From contig DYKK01000004.1 of NCBI GenBank assembly GCA_020722625.1, forward strand, positions 1 through 20,094: a stretch of DNA of 20,094 nt, given 5' to 3'. This DNA comes from Anaeromyxobacter dehalogenans (lineage in GTDB: Bacteria; Myxococcota_A; UBA9042; DTJE01). The position numbers and the translations under genes were made by a program. The stretch's first letter is position 1. Each line of letters starts with the position of its first letter. This document shows, piece after piece, positions 1 to 6,082 of the stretch. The notes below the pieces were generated by a model, which saw nothing but the letters and a program-made list of their open reading frames with translations, did no database searches and was not told the origin of the DNA.

Positions 1-143
1 GTCGCGGCCCCAGGGTGGTGAAATGAAACGAAGCAAATTTCATGTCTATTCGAAGGATTACGGAAACCGATGGCGGATTTGGGTTACGCGGAGCCGCGTC
101 GCGTGGATGCGCGCGTCGTCCCCCTCGATCCTCCGTACCGATC

Positions 144-235
144 TACGAAGAGACTCGACGTGAACCTGGAGCCGCGGGTACTTGGAAACGTTCAGGAACA
201 GGGTCAGAGGGCAGGTGCAGAGACAGTGTCAGTGT
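144..235 (-). repeat. Dispersed repeat block A, inverted copy
   Basis: The reverse complement of this block aligns by eye with 5895-5975. Both read CACTG..TCTCTG then ACCTGCCCTCTGACCCTGTT, then a GCCGCG.CTCCAGGTTC segment, and both end in CTTCGTA. The two copies face opposite ways relative to block B, so this is not a simple duplication of a single unit. Function is unknown. Confidence 0.6.
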
Positions 236-248
236 GCCGTTGGTCGCG

Positions 249-350
249 ATGGGCGGAGCCATGAGGACGAGGCCCCGTCCCCCGCGTCCAACGCGGCCGG
301 ACACTGACACTGCCACTGTCACTGAACCTGTCCACCGAACCTGTCCCCTG
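249..350 (+). repeat. Dispersed repeat block C, copy 1
   Basis: This block shares the core CCGCGTCCAACG followed by GG and a run of CACTG-type units (ACACTGACACTGCCACTG, then AACCTGTCCAC) with two tandem copies at about 5507-5592 and 5639-5740. Copies are diverged. It is probably non-coding intergenic repeat DNA typical of this genome. Confidence 0.5.
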
Positions 351-429
351 TCGGTCCCGCTCCCGGACGTCCGCGGCTGCCCCGCCGACCCGTCGCGGGC
401 CGGCGCGAGCGGCGCTCGCGCATCCAGAC

Positions 430-504
430 GCGAGCGGGGGCTCGCGTCCCCAGGGAAACCATAACAGAGACCATGTCGCGACCCTGGAGAGTTTTTCAGC
501 GGCC
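430..504 (+). repeat. Dispersed repeat block B, copy 1
   Basis: This matches 5797-5873 in direct orientation. Both have a GCGAGC..GCTCGCG inverted repeat, a CTCGCGTC(C/T)CCAGG segment, AAACCA, AGAGAC, GTCGCGA and GAGTTTTTC. The GC-rich inverted repeat followed by GTTTTTC resembles a stem-loop, but no gene end lies next to it. Confidence 0.6.
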
Positions 505-669
505 ACTGCCACTGACACTGGCCCTGTCCCCTGTCGCTGTCCCTGCGACCGCCCCCTGCCACTGGTCCAAAGACCATCCCCGCTTTGAAGAAGGGTGAAA
601 CCCGCTCATCCGCAGGCGTCACCGGCCGGCTCCGGGATCGAAGACGGCCTGCCGGACGTCAGGTCCGGG

Positions 670-697
670 TTGCCTCCCGCAGCGGACGGCCTACAAT
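670..697 (+). promoter_or_regulatory. Sigma70-type promoter giving a leaderless start
   Basis: A TTGCCT -35-like hexamer (670-675) and a TACAAT -10-like hexamer (692-697) are separated by 16 nt. A start point 7-8 nt after the -10 element would fall at about 704-705, which is the ATG of the next gene. No Shine-Dalgarno sequence precedes that ATG, so a leaderless mRNA is inferred. Confidence 0.5.
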
Positions 698-704
698 GCG
701 GGTC

Positions 705-1076
705 ATGGAGTCCCGCGGAAAGACCGTTTCTGGACGAAGCCACCCGGTGGATTGGGACCTTCTGGCCGCGCTCGGTCTCCCCCTGAACTGCTTCCGGGTC
801 CGACGTCCACGCCGATCGGAGGGCGCGCTGTGCCGCCATCTGGGGCACGCGCTCACGGAGGTGGCGACCCGGTCGGCGGCCGCGCAGGACGACCGTGAAC
901 GAAAGGTCGAGGCCCTCCAGGCCTTGGTGCTCGCCCTCCGGCTGCACTACCCGTCCCTGTACCGCCGGCGCCTGGCCCGATCCCCGAGGGTCCGCTCCCT
1001 GGCCACGGACGACCCGAGCGGCCGCGTGGTGAGGCTGGCGCGGGTGGCACTGGCGACGCTGGCGGAGTATCTGTGA
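705..1076 (+). CDS. Small basic helical protein, first gene of a nucleotidyltransferase pair
   Basis: This encodes 123 residues of unknown family. I do not recognise it. It is rich in Arg, Ala and Leu, is predicted mostly helical (long runs such as KVEALQALVLALRLHY), and has no signal peptide, membrane segment or metal motif. The ATG at 705 is chosen because a TACAAT -10-like box ends 7 nt before it, although the frame stays open further upstream. Its stop overlaps the GTG start of the next gene (GTGA), so the two are translationally coupled. The partner is a nucleotidyltransferase-fold protein, so this could be the partner subunit or antitoxin of a two-gene module. No HEPN-type RX4-6H motif is evident, so that reading is only inference. 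Confidence 0.6.
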   Translation: MESRGKTVSGRSHPVDWDLLAALGLPLNCFRVRRPRRSEGALCRHLGHALTEVATRSAAAQDDRERKVEALQALVLALRLHYPSLYRRRLARSPRVRSLATDDPSGRVVRLARVALATLAEYL

Positions 1077-1615
1077 CCCCCATTGACGCGAGCCTCCTTC
1101 AGCGGTTCGTCCGCCTGGCGGTTCGGCGCCTCTCCGGCGACTGGGTCATCCTGGGGGGGGCCGTGCTGCCGCTGGTCGGGGTCCCGCACCGGGTCACGTA
1201 CGACATTGACATCGCCGGGCCGGAGGGTTCCGACCAGACTCTGGAAGTCCTTCGGATCGCGGAGAGCCTGGGACTTCCGGTGGAGGCCGTGAACCTGGCC
1301 GGCGCGTTCTTCCTTCATCGCATCGAGGGTTGGCGCGAGCACCTCCTGCCGGTGGCCGAGGGGACCCGCGCCTCCGTGAATCGGCCCGACGCGACGCTCT
1401 ATGTGCTGACGAAGATCGCACGACTCTCGGAGTCCGACCTGGCGGATTGTCAAAGATATCTTGAGTACGCACGAACGCACGGGGAGCCGGTGGATGCCGA
1501 GAGGCTGCGTTCGGCGATCCGTCGTGAGGTCCGCAAGCGGCCCGACACGGCGCGCCGCACGCGGTTGAGGGCGCTCCTGAACGTCCTGGAGGAAGAGGTC
1601 GAGGCCGTGGGGTAG
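1073..1615 (+). CDS. Nucleotidyltransferase-fold protein (AbiEii/DUF6036-like)
   Basis: This encodes 180 residues starting at a GTG that overlaps the previous stop. The N-terminal third has the minimal nucleotidyltransferase signature: ILGGAVLPLVGVPHRVTYDIDI, with the paired glycines near residues 28-29 and the metal-binding D-x-D at D44 and D46. This arrangement is typical of AbiEii/DUF6036-type proteins, many of which act in toxin-antitoxin or phage-abortive systems. The rest is helical and ends in an Arg/Glu-rich tail. A third catalytic acidic residue cannot be placed by eye, so activity is uncertain. The substrate is unknown; nucleotide transfer to a protein or tRNA is the family precedent. 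It is convergent with the isoprenoid genes and shares no control element with them. Confidence 0.7.
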   Translation: MTPIDASLLQRFVRLAVRRLSGDWVILGGAVLPLVGVPHRVTYDIDIAGPEGSDQTLEVLRIAESLGLPVEAVNLAGAFFLHRIEGWREHLLPVAEGTRASVNRPDATLYVLTKIARLSESDLADCQRYLEYARTHGEPVDAERLRSAIRREVRKRPDTARRTRLRALLNVLEEEVEAVG

Positions 1616-1620
1616 AGGGT

Positions 1621-1650
1621 CCGGTCCTGGCTTCCAGACGGGAGGACCGG
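1621..1650 (+). terminator. Hairpin after the nucleotidyltransferase gene
   Basis: Perfect 8-bp arms CCGGTCCT (1621-1628) and AGGACCGG (1643-1650) enclose a 14-nt loop, starting 5 nt after the TAG stop. No U-tract follows, so it may act as an mRNA 3' end stabiliser or a weak terminator. Confidence 0.5.
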
Positions 1651-1734
1651 AGGGAAGGTGCGCGTCCTGAGCGTCCAAGAAACTCGACCACGGGTTTCGC
1701 GCACCAAGGTCAACCACGACCTCCGTGTCCAATA

Positions 1735-1856
1735 GCGATCAGCCTTCAGCCTCTCGACCAGCGCCGTGAGCATGCGCTTGACCTCGGTGGACTGCCCATG
1801 GCCAGGGTCAGTGGATGAGCCTTCTGCCAGACTTCTATGTCGCGGAAGTCCTTCAT
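1735..1856 (-). pseudogene. Remnant of a four-helix-bundle (23S rRNA intervening-sequence type) protein gene
   Basis: Reading from an ATG at 1856, the frame gives MKDFRDIEVWQKAHPLTLA, the typical N-terminus of the roughly 120-residue four-helix-bundle family (S23/IVP type). After about 20 codons it jumps, with a frame change, to TEVKRMLTALVERLKADR, which matches the usual C-terminal helix of the same family. The middle of the protein, about 70 residues, is missing. This is therefore an internally deleted, frameshifted relic. The tandem repeat at 1871-1909 lies just upstream of its start. The family assignment rests on recognised motifs only. Confidence 0.65.
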
Positions 1857-1870
1857 GGTTCGCACCGGAT

Positions 1871-1909
1871 GCTGACCGCTGACCGCTGATGGCTGACCGC
1901 TGACCGCTC
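1871..1909. repeat. Short tandem repeat of GCTGACC-type units
   Basis: Units of GCTGACC/GACCGCT repeat about five times with one GCTGATG variant (GCTGACCGCTGACCGCTGAT, then GGCTGACCGCTGACCGCTC). The repeat runs into the stop codon of the flavoprotein gene at 1908-1910 and sits upstream of the four-helix-bundle relic on the minus strand. Confidence 0.8.
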
Positions 1910-3089
1910 ACAGCCGCGCGAGGCCGCGGCCGGTGAGGAAGCGCACGGGTCCGAGGTTGCCGAGCGCGGTGACTGCGTCCAGCAGGCGGGTGCCGTGCCT
2001 GGTGAAGAGGTCGGCCACCCGGAAACCGGTCGAGAAGGCTCGACGGAGGTCGCTCCTGTAACGCGCGGCGGTCCGCTCCGGCTCCCATCCCGCGCGGTCG
2101 CCCTCGGCGATGGCGCGCGCGGCCAGCACTCCGCTCTCGATCGCGTAAGCGATCCCCTCGCCGGTCGCGATGTTGGTCAGCCGGTTGGCCTCGCCGGCCA
2201 CCAGGACCCCGGGTGGGGCTTCATGCTCGACCGCGACCGTGGACGAGATCGGGTGTCCTCGCCAGGGGCCGACCTGCGCCGCCCCCGCGAGCCTGCCGCC
2301 GTAGTGCTTCTCCAAGAACGTCCCGAACACGTCTCGAATGGACCGCCGGCCCAGATTCTCGGCGAACAGGCACACCCCGACGTTCACGCGGGTCTCGGAT
2401 TCCGGGAAGAGCCAGCCGTAGTGCGGCAGCAGGACCGGGTCATAGACCATCTCGAGGATGCCCGGCGTGAACGGCACGCCGTCGAACCAGGCCATGCAGG
2501 TGTGCAACAGACGCCGCGGCCTGTGGTCCTGGTGGAGCCTCGACAAGGCCCCGTTCGCGACGATCACCCAGCGCGCGTGGACCTCCTCCCCCCCGCACGT
2601 CACGCCCGTGACCCGGCCGTTCGCGGCCACGAGCCCCTCGACCGGCGCCCCGCAACGGACCTCGGCGCCGGCGCGGCGCGCCGCCCCGGCGAGGATCGCG
2701 TCAAAACGGCTTCGCACCAGCACGGACGCGGTCTCCGAGCCCGCAAGCGTGACCTCCCTGCCGCTCGGGCTCACGAGCCTCAATCCGCGGATCGGGTAGG
2801 CCTCACGCTCCACCTCTCCCCAAAGGCCGAGTCCCTTCAGGGCCTTGCGAGCCCTCGGCGAGATGCCGCTCCCGCACGTCTTGGCGCGCCCCGGCCCGGC
2901 CTTCTCGAGCAGCAGCACGCGCCCGCACCCGAGCCGCGCGGCCTCGAAGGCCACGGCGCAGCCGGCGGGTCCGGCGCCGACGACGACGATGTCGTACGAG
3001 GTCGCCAATGTTTCAGGCGCTGTCGTCAAGGAGAACGCTCGGTTGCAAGGGACGGCCGGCGCCGACCCGCGTCGCGTGCGCCCTGACAC
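1908..3089 (-). CDS. Geranylgeranyl-reductase-family FAD oxidoreductase
   Basis: About 393 residues if started at the GTG at 3089. An N-terminal Rossmann FAD site, YDIVVVGAGPAGC, lies near residues 32-44, followed by the ribose-binding acidic residue near 62. A KTCGSGIS segment (70-77) corresponds to the CGG motif of geranylgeranyl reductases, YGWLFPE (224-230) is also typical, and the second FAD motif is GEANRLTNIATGEGI (299-313). In this family the last motif usually begins GDA; here it is GEA. Known members saturate polyprenyl chains, and the fold is shared with squalene epoxidase. The role here could be reduction of an isoprenoid or sterol intermediate, or less likely an oxidation. The gene lies 30 nt after the U32-family gene, so both probably use the sigma54 promoter at 4453-4468. 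The start is uncertain: a TTG at 3008 is an alternative, and neither has a strong ribosome site. Confidence 0.75.
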   Translation of the reverse strand: MSGRTRRGSAPAVPCNRAFSLTTAPETLATSYDIVVVGAGPAGCAVAFEAARLGCGRVLLLEKAGPGRAKTCGSGISPRARKALKGLGLWGEVEREAYPIRGLRLVSPSGREVTLAGSETASVLVRSRFDAILAGAARRAGAEVRCGAPVEGLVAANGRVTGVTCGGEEVHARWVIVANGALSRLHQDHRPRRLLHTCMAWFDGVPFTPGILEMVYDPVLLPHYGWLFPESETRVNVGVCLFAENLGRRSIRDVFGTFLEKHYGGRLAGAAQVGPWRGHPISSTVAVEHEAPPGVLVAGEANRLTNIATGEGIAYAIESGVLAARAIAEGDRAGWEPERTAARYRSDLRRAFSTGFRVADLFTRHGTRLLDAVTALGNLGPVRFLTGRGLARL

Positions 3090-3119
3090 GCCCCAAGGTC
3101 GTCGGGACGGCCGTCATCT

Positions 3120-4406
3120 TCAGGACCTGAGCCCGACCACCTTGCCGACCACATTGCTCGCGAGTTCCTTGGCCGTCTTGATGTACGGGTCCCAGAAAGA
3201 CCCCGAATCAATCTCTCCAAGAAGGTCCTCGTAGATCCCGGACATGCGCCGCCTCCAATCCTCGTCGATGTGGACCGCCCGCTCGGCCCATTTGTGGCAG
3301 TAACGGCACGACTCGCAGTCCACGTCCTTGCATCCCTCCTTCTTGAAGCGCTCCATGAAGCCGTCAAGCGCGCGGTTGTCGATGGTCACCGGGTTCGGGC
3401 CGCGCAACGGGTACAGCACGCTCGCGGTCTTGCCGAAGTCCATGACCTTGGTGAACTTGAACAGGTTCACCTGCCGCGGCCTGATGAAGTACTTGATGAG
3501 GCGCCGGTACGAGTACGCATCCCTCGCCCTGTCCCCGAACTTCTCCTCGGGGTAGGCATAGTTCTGCACGAGGTCGAGCAGGTTCCCGTCGTAGCGGCGC
3601 TCGGAATACGCCTTCACGCGCTCGATGAGGATCTGCGTCGGCGTGTTGCGCTCGACGATCTTGAAGTTCTCGTAGCCGAGGTCCTCGTACAGGTGCAAGT
3701 CTTCCGGCCGGATCCAGTTGGCCCGGATGTAGTTCACGGGGTCGTTCAGACGAATCTGGTTGCAGACCAGCGAGCAGTAGTCGAGCGGAAACCCACGGTT
3801 GTTGGTCTGGCTTGCGGCCGAGAGGGTGACCGCGTGGTTGCCGGCGATCGCGCAGTCGTAACGGCACCAGTTGTTGACGATGAGCTGGAGCTCCACGTCG
3901 CCCGCGGCCTTGCGCATCGCCTCGAGCACCTTGAACTCGCGGTGGACGCTAATTTCGGACACGACGATGTAGTCCGCGCCGTTTTCGACCCAGAAGCGGA
4001 CCTTGCGCGCGTTGTCGGTGAAGCGGTGCGAGCTGATGCGCACCTTGAGGCGCGGGTAGCGCTTCTTGATGAGCCGCAGGAAGAAGATGTTCGCCACGGT
4101 GACCGAGTCCACGCCCACCCCGTCGAGCCACTCGAGCATCTCCTCCATCCGGCGCTGGCCCTCGCGGGTGTATTCCGTGTTGCCCATCGCGGAGGCGTTC
4201 AGCAGGTAGTTGAAGCCGATGCCGTGCTCGTGGGCCTTCCTCACGTACCGCTCGAGACCCGCGCGGTTGACCTCGGGCAGGTAGAACGAGGGCCTACCGC
4301 CCCCGAAGTAGTCGGAGGTGAGCTTGCCGTACACCTCGTAAACCGGGTAGGGTTTCAGGCCGTCGAGCAGGGCGTCGTCGAAATTGCACGCAACCGAGAA
4401 CTTCAT
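3120..4406 (-). CDS. U32-family protein with two candidate Fe-S cysteine sets
   Basis: 428 residues, soluble. The N-terminal half looks like the U32 TIM-barrel fold, with strand-turn segments such as KVRISSHR and ADYIVVSE. It then carries C181-x3-C185 and C211-x3-C215, a four-cysteine set placed like the [4Fe-4S] ligands of U32 proteins. A second set, C359-x4-C364-x2-C367-x2-C370, lies in the C-terminal region. Despite the peptidase name, characterised members (UbiU/UbiV, RlhA, TrhP) are Fe-S hydroxylation enzymes, some independent of O2. Since it is paired with a flavoprotein and shares a promoter design with mevalonate genes, an isoprenoid or sterol substrate is inferred, not shown. The start at 4406 is chosen because AAAGGAGG lies 8 nt upstream and the predicted transcript starts at 4442, ruling out the longer open frame. 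Confidence 0.75.
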   Translation of the reverse strand: MKFSVACNFDDALLDGLKPYPVYEVYGKLTSDYFGGGRPSFYLPEVNRAGLERYVRKAHEHGIGFNYLLNASAMGNTEYTREGQRRMEEMLEWLDGVGVDSVTVANIFFLRLIKKRYPRLKVRISSHRFTDNARKVRFWVENGADYIVVSEISVHREFKVLEAMRKAAGDVELQLIVNNWCRYDCAIAGNHAVTLSAASQTNNRGFPLDYCSLVCNQIRLNDPVNYIRANWIRPEDLHLYEDLGYENFKIVERNTPTQILIERVKAYSERRYDGNLLDLVQNYAYPEEKFGDRARDAYSYRRLIKYFIRPRQVNLFKFTKVMDFGKTASVLYPLRGPNPVTIDNRALDGFMERFKKEGCKDVDCESCRYCHKWAERAVHIDEDWRRRMSGIYEDLLGEIDSGSFWDPYIKTAKELASNVVGKVVGLRS

Positions 4407-4414
4407 TGGAGGTT

Positions 4415-4433
4415 CCTCCTTTCGCAAAGGAAA
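4415..4433 (-). promoter_or_regulatory. Leader hairpin that would bury the ribosome binding site
   Basis: In the transcript, TTTCCTTT (4433-4426), a GCG loop, and AAAGGAGG (4422-4415) can form an 8-bp stem, with two G-U pairs at its base. The 3' arm is the whole Shine-Dalgarno sequence of the U32-family gene. The predicted sigma54 start at 4442 places this stem about 9 nt into the 36-nt leader. This suggests translational control; a triloop stem of this size is only moderately stable. Confidence 0.45.
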
Positions 4434-4452
4434 CCGACCCGGACGTGGAGGA

Positions 4453-4468
4453 AGCAAGGTTCGCGCCA
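4453..4468 (-). promoter_or_regulatory. Sigma54-type -24/-12 promoter for the U32/reductase operon
   Basis: On the minus strand the site reads TGGCGCGAACCTTGCT, with GG (4467-4466) and GC (4455-4454) exactly 10 nt apart as sigma54 requires. It fits the consensus TGGCNCG-N4-TTGCW very well. The start point is predicted at 4442, giving a 36-nt leader. The shared palindrome lies about 130 bp upstream of that point. Confidence 0.7.
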
Positions 4469-4564
4469 CCACGCCGCGGGACCTGTGTTCCCAGGGGTAA
4501 ATGCCCAGTTGCAGCCTCACGGGGGCTCTGGAAAGGAAGACCAATCGGATAAACTCGGTCCCAT

Positions 4565-4580
4565 TGTGCGATGTCGCACA
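4565..4580. promoter_or_regulatory. Palindromic enhancer-like site, U32/reductase promoter
   Basis: TGTGCGATGTCGCACA has perfect 7-bp arms around a 2-bp centre. It abuts the stop codon of the FPP synthase gene and lies about 130 bp upstream of the predicted sigma54 start at 4442. Near-identical sites occur at 6003-6018 and 19196-19211, each upstream of a sigma54-like promoter. It is inferred to be the binding site of the NtrC-type regulator encoded at 16379-17788. Confidence 0.7.
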
Positions 4581-5462
4581 TCACGACGTACGGTCGACGA
4601 AGAGGCGTGCCAGGATGCGGATTCCGTCGGCAGAGGGACCGAACCGATCGAGACGGGCGAGGGCCTCGCGGGTGAGTTCCTGCGCGTAGGCCCTGGCCCG
4701 CTCGACCCCCATCAGGGACACGTAGGTGTTCTTGCCCTGGGCCTCGTCCTTGCCGGGTGTCTTGCCGAGGTCCTCGGCCGTCGCGGTCGCGTCGAGGACG
4801 TCGTCGGCCACCTGGAACGCGAGGCCCATCCGCCCGGCGCACGCGGTGAGCGCCGCGAGGTCGTCGCTGGACGCATGTCCCAGGATCGCGCCGCAGCGGA
4901 CCGCGGCCCGGATGAGGGCGCCCGTCTTCATCGAGTGGATCCGTTCGAGCTCGCCCTGCCCCACCGCGTGGCCCGTCTCGACCGTATCGAGCACCTGTCC
5001 TCCGACCATCCCGGCCGAACCGGCCGCCCACGCCATCTCCGCGACGACGGCGGTCGCCGCGGGGTCGGCCGATCCGCGGTATTCCTCCCCCATCAGCCAG
5101 AACGCCTGCGTCAGCAGCGCGTCCCCGGCCAGGACGGCCATGGCCTCGCCGAAGCGCTTGTGGCTCGACGGCCGCCCCCTGCGGAAGTCGTCGTCGTCCA
5201 GGGCCGGCAGGTCGTCGTGGATCAGCGAGTAGGTGTGGATGAACTCGACCGCGCAGGCCGCCGGCAGGGGGTCCAGGCCGCCGGGGGGGAAGACCGCGCG
5301 GGCGGCGAGCAGGAGGACCGGACGCATCCTCTTTCCACCCGCCATCAGCGAGTAGCCCATGGCCTCGACCAGGCCCGGAGGCCCTCCACAGCGGGCGAGG
5401 TACGAGCCGAGCGCGGCCTCGACGCGCCGGCGGAACTCCTCGAGCATCGGGGGGTAGCCCAT
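4581..5462 (-). CDS. ispA: Farnesyl diphosphate synthase (short-chain polyprenyl synthase)
   Basis: 293 residues, the usual IspA length. It condenses DMAPP with two IPP to give FPP, the substrate of HpnCD. Visible motifs are GGKRMRPVL for the IPP site, the first Asp-rich motif DDLPALDDDD with HTYSLIH before it, a KTGALIRAA segment, and the second Asp-rich motif FQVADDVLD. The Tyr five residues before the first motif is typical of enzymes that stop at C15. The start is supported by GGAGGAGG 6 nt upstream. Unlike the other isoprenoid units here, no palindrome or -24/-12 element was found upstream, so its control may differ. Its own promoter must lie in the repeat-rich gap at 5463-6002. Chain length is predicted from motif only. 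Confidence 0.93.
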   Translation of the reverse strand: MGYPPMLEEFRRRVEAALGSYLARCGGPPGLVEAMGYSLMAGGKRMRPVLLLAARAVFPPGGLDPLPAACAVEFIHTYSLIHDDLPALDDDDFRRGRPSSHKRFGEAMAVLAGDALLTQAFWLMGEEYRGSADPAATAVVAEMAWAAGSAGMVGGQVLDTVETGHAVGQGELERIHSMKTGALIRAAVRCGAILGHASSDDLAALTACAGRMGLAFQVADDVLDATATAEDLGKTPGKDEAQGKNTYVSLMGVERARAYAQELTREALARLDRFGPSADGIRILARLFVDRTS

Positions 5463-5506
5463 CTGGAACCTCCTCCGGGGTCTTCCTTACCCCGCCGTCC
5501 GGGGTC

Positions 5507-5592
5507 CGGGGTCGCGGTGCAAGTGGATCGATCGTCATGCGTCACGCACCGCGTCCAACGTGGCACCGGCACTGTCACTGACACTGTCCCCT
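5507..5592 (+). repeat. Dispersed repeat block C, copy 2
   Basis: It begins GGGGTCGCGGTG, contains TCGTCATG and CCGCGTCCAACGTGG, and ends in CACTGTCACTGACACTGTCC. It is tandem with copy 3, about 130 bp away, and is related to the block at 249-350. Confidence 0.55.
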
Positions 5593-5638
5593 GTCACTGT
5601 CCTCTGCCTCCGGCATCCGGGGTCCGGGGTCCGGGATC

Positions 5639-5740
5639 CGGGGTCGCGGTGGACGTGACTCTGTCGTCATGCCCCGGCCCCCGCGTCCAACGTGGTCCTG
5701 TCACTGGGAGTGACACTGAACCTGTCCACTGAATCTGCCC
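5639..5740 (+). repeat. Dispersed repeat block C, copy 3
   Basis: It begins GGGGTCGCGGTGGACGTGA, contains TCGTCATG and CCGCGTCCAACGTGG, and continues into TGACACTGAACCTGTCCACTG. It is a tandem partner of the copy at 5507-5592. Confidence 0.55.
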
Positions 5741-5796
5741 TCTGTCACGGCATCGCCTGGAAGTCCGTGGTCGTCTCGGAGATCGGTCGCGAAGCG

Positions 5797-5873
5797 GCGC
5801 GAGCAGTGCTCGCGTCTCCAGGAAAACCAAGAAGAGACAACGTCGCGATCTTGCGAGTTTTTCGGCAGCCTCT
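5797..5873 (+). repeat. Dispersed repeat block B, copy 2
   Basis: Direct copy of 430-504: a GCGCGAGC..GCTCGCG inverted repeat, then TCTCCAGGAAAACCA, AGAGAC, GTCGCGA and GAGTTTTTC. Base-by-base identity was not computed. Confidence 0.6.
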
Positions 5874-5894
5874 TGTCCTGCCACTGACACTGCC

Positions 5895-5975
5895 ACTGTC
5901 TCTGAACCTGCCCTCTGACCCTGTTTCTGAGCCTGTCCAAGGAGCCGCGACTCCAGGTTCGCGCCGACTTCGTAC
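5895..5975 (+). repeat. Dispersed repeat block A, copy 2
   Basis: It matches the reverse complement of 144-235 (CTCTGACCCTGTT, GCCGCG, CTCCAGGTTC, CTTCGTA in the same order). It ends just before the control region of the ten-gene operon. Confidence 0.6.
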
Positions 5976-6002
5976 GATAGCAATTCGCCTGCCAGGGGGT
6001 CA

Positions 6003-6018
6003 TGTGCGATTTCGCACG
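6003..6018. promoter_or_regulatory. Palindromic enhancer-like site, ten-gene operon
   Basis: TGTGCGATTTCGCACG has perfect 6-bp arms GTGCGA and TCGCAC around TT. It is identical to the 4565-4580 site except at the centre and the last base. Its centre lies about 98 bp upstream of the predicted sigma54 start at 6109, a normal enhancer distance for NtrC-type activators. Confidence 0.7.
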
Positions 6019-6082
6019 GGATGGAAGGAAGTGGTATCATCCCGGCTCCAGGCGGAGGCGCTGTCTCCGGAGGGTCGAGGAA

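Larger units (their letters stand above)
1..691. other. Gene-free, repeat-rich intergenic region
   Basis: No convincing gene is present. The open frames here are rich in Arg, Pro, Gly and Ser, run across repeated DNA, and overlap each other on both strands. The stretch holds CACTG-rich low-complexity DNA and three blocks that recur, diverged, at about 5500-5975 (listed separately). A small perfect hairpin (TGGTC, CAAA loop, GACCA) lies at 563-576. The left window edge cuts the region, so its full extent is unknown. Confidence 0.6.
5463..6002. other. Gene-free divergent gap with repeats
   Basis: No gene is supported between the FPP synthase start and the control region of the ten-gene operon. 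The gap holds two tandem copies of block C, a CCGGGGT heptamer-like run (about 5616-5646), block B and block A. Open frames reading through it share the skewed composition of the repeats and are not credited. A small TGCG-TCA-CGCA inverted repeat is present near 5537-5547, but its spacing does not match the shared palindrome. Confidence 0.6.

Noticed and set aside
42..622. Open frames of 100-160 codons on both strands at the left edge
   Set aside because: They run through dispersed repeats, have biased low-complexity composition, and have no recognisable motif or ribosome site.
4407..4544. A longer form of the U32-family protein starting at 4544
   Set aside because: The extra codons cross the predicted promoter and have no family-like content; the ATG at 4406 has a strong ribosome site.
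4565..4580. The palindrome as a transcription terminator of the FPP synthase gene
   Set aside because: Seven-bp arms with a 2-nt centre cannot form a good RNA hairpin, no U-tract follows, and the same sequence recurs upstream of two other promoters.
5537..5547. TGCG-TCA-CGCA inverted repeat upstream of FPP synthase as a fourth regulator site
   Set aside because: The spacing differs from the shared palindrome and no -24/-12 element lies downstream; it falls inside repeat block C.
3270..5732. A very long plus-strand open frame (820 codons) opposite the U32 and FPP synthase genes
   Set aside because: It is an antisense shadow of high-GC coding DNA; the minus-strand genes have clear family motifs and ribosome sites.
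6035..6040. TATCAT as a sigma70 -10 box for the ten-gene operon, with the palindrome over the -35 as a repressor site
   Set aside because: No good -35 is present, no equivalent box was found at the same distance from the other two palindromes, and the sigma54 layout fits all three.
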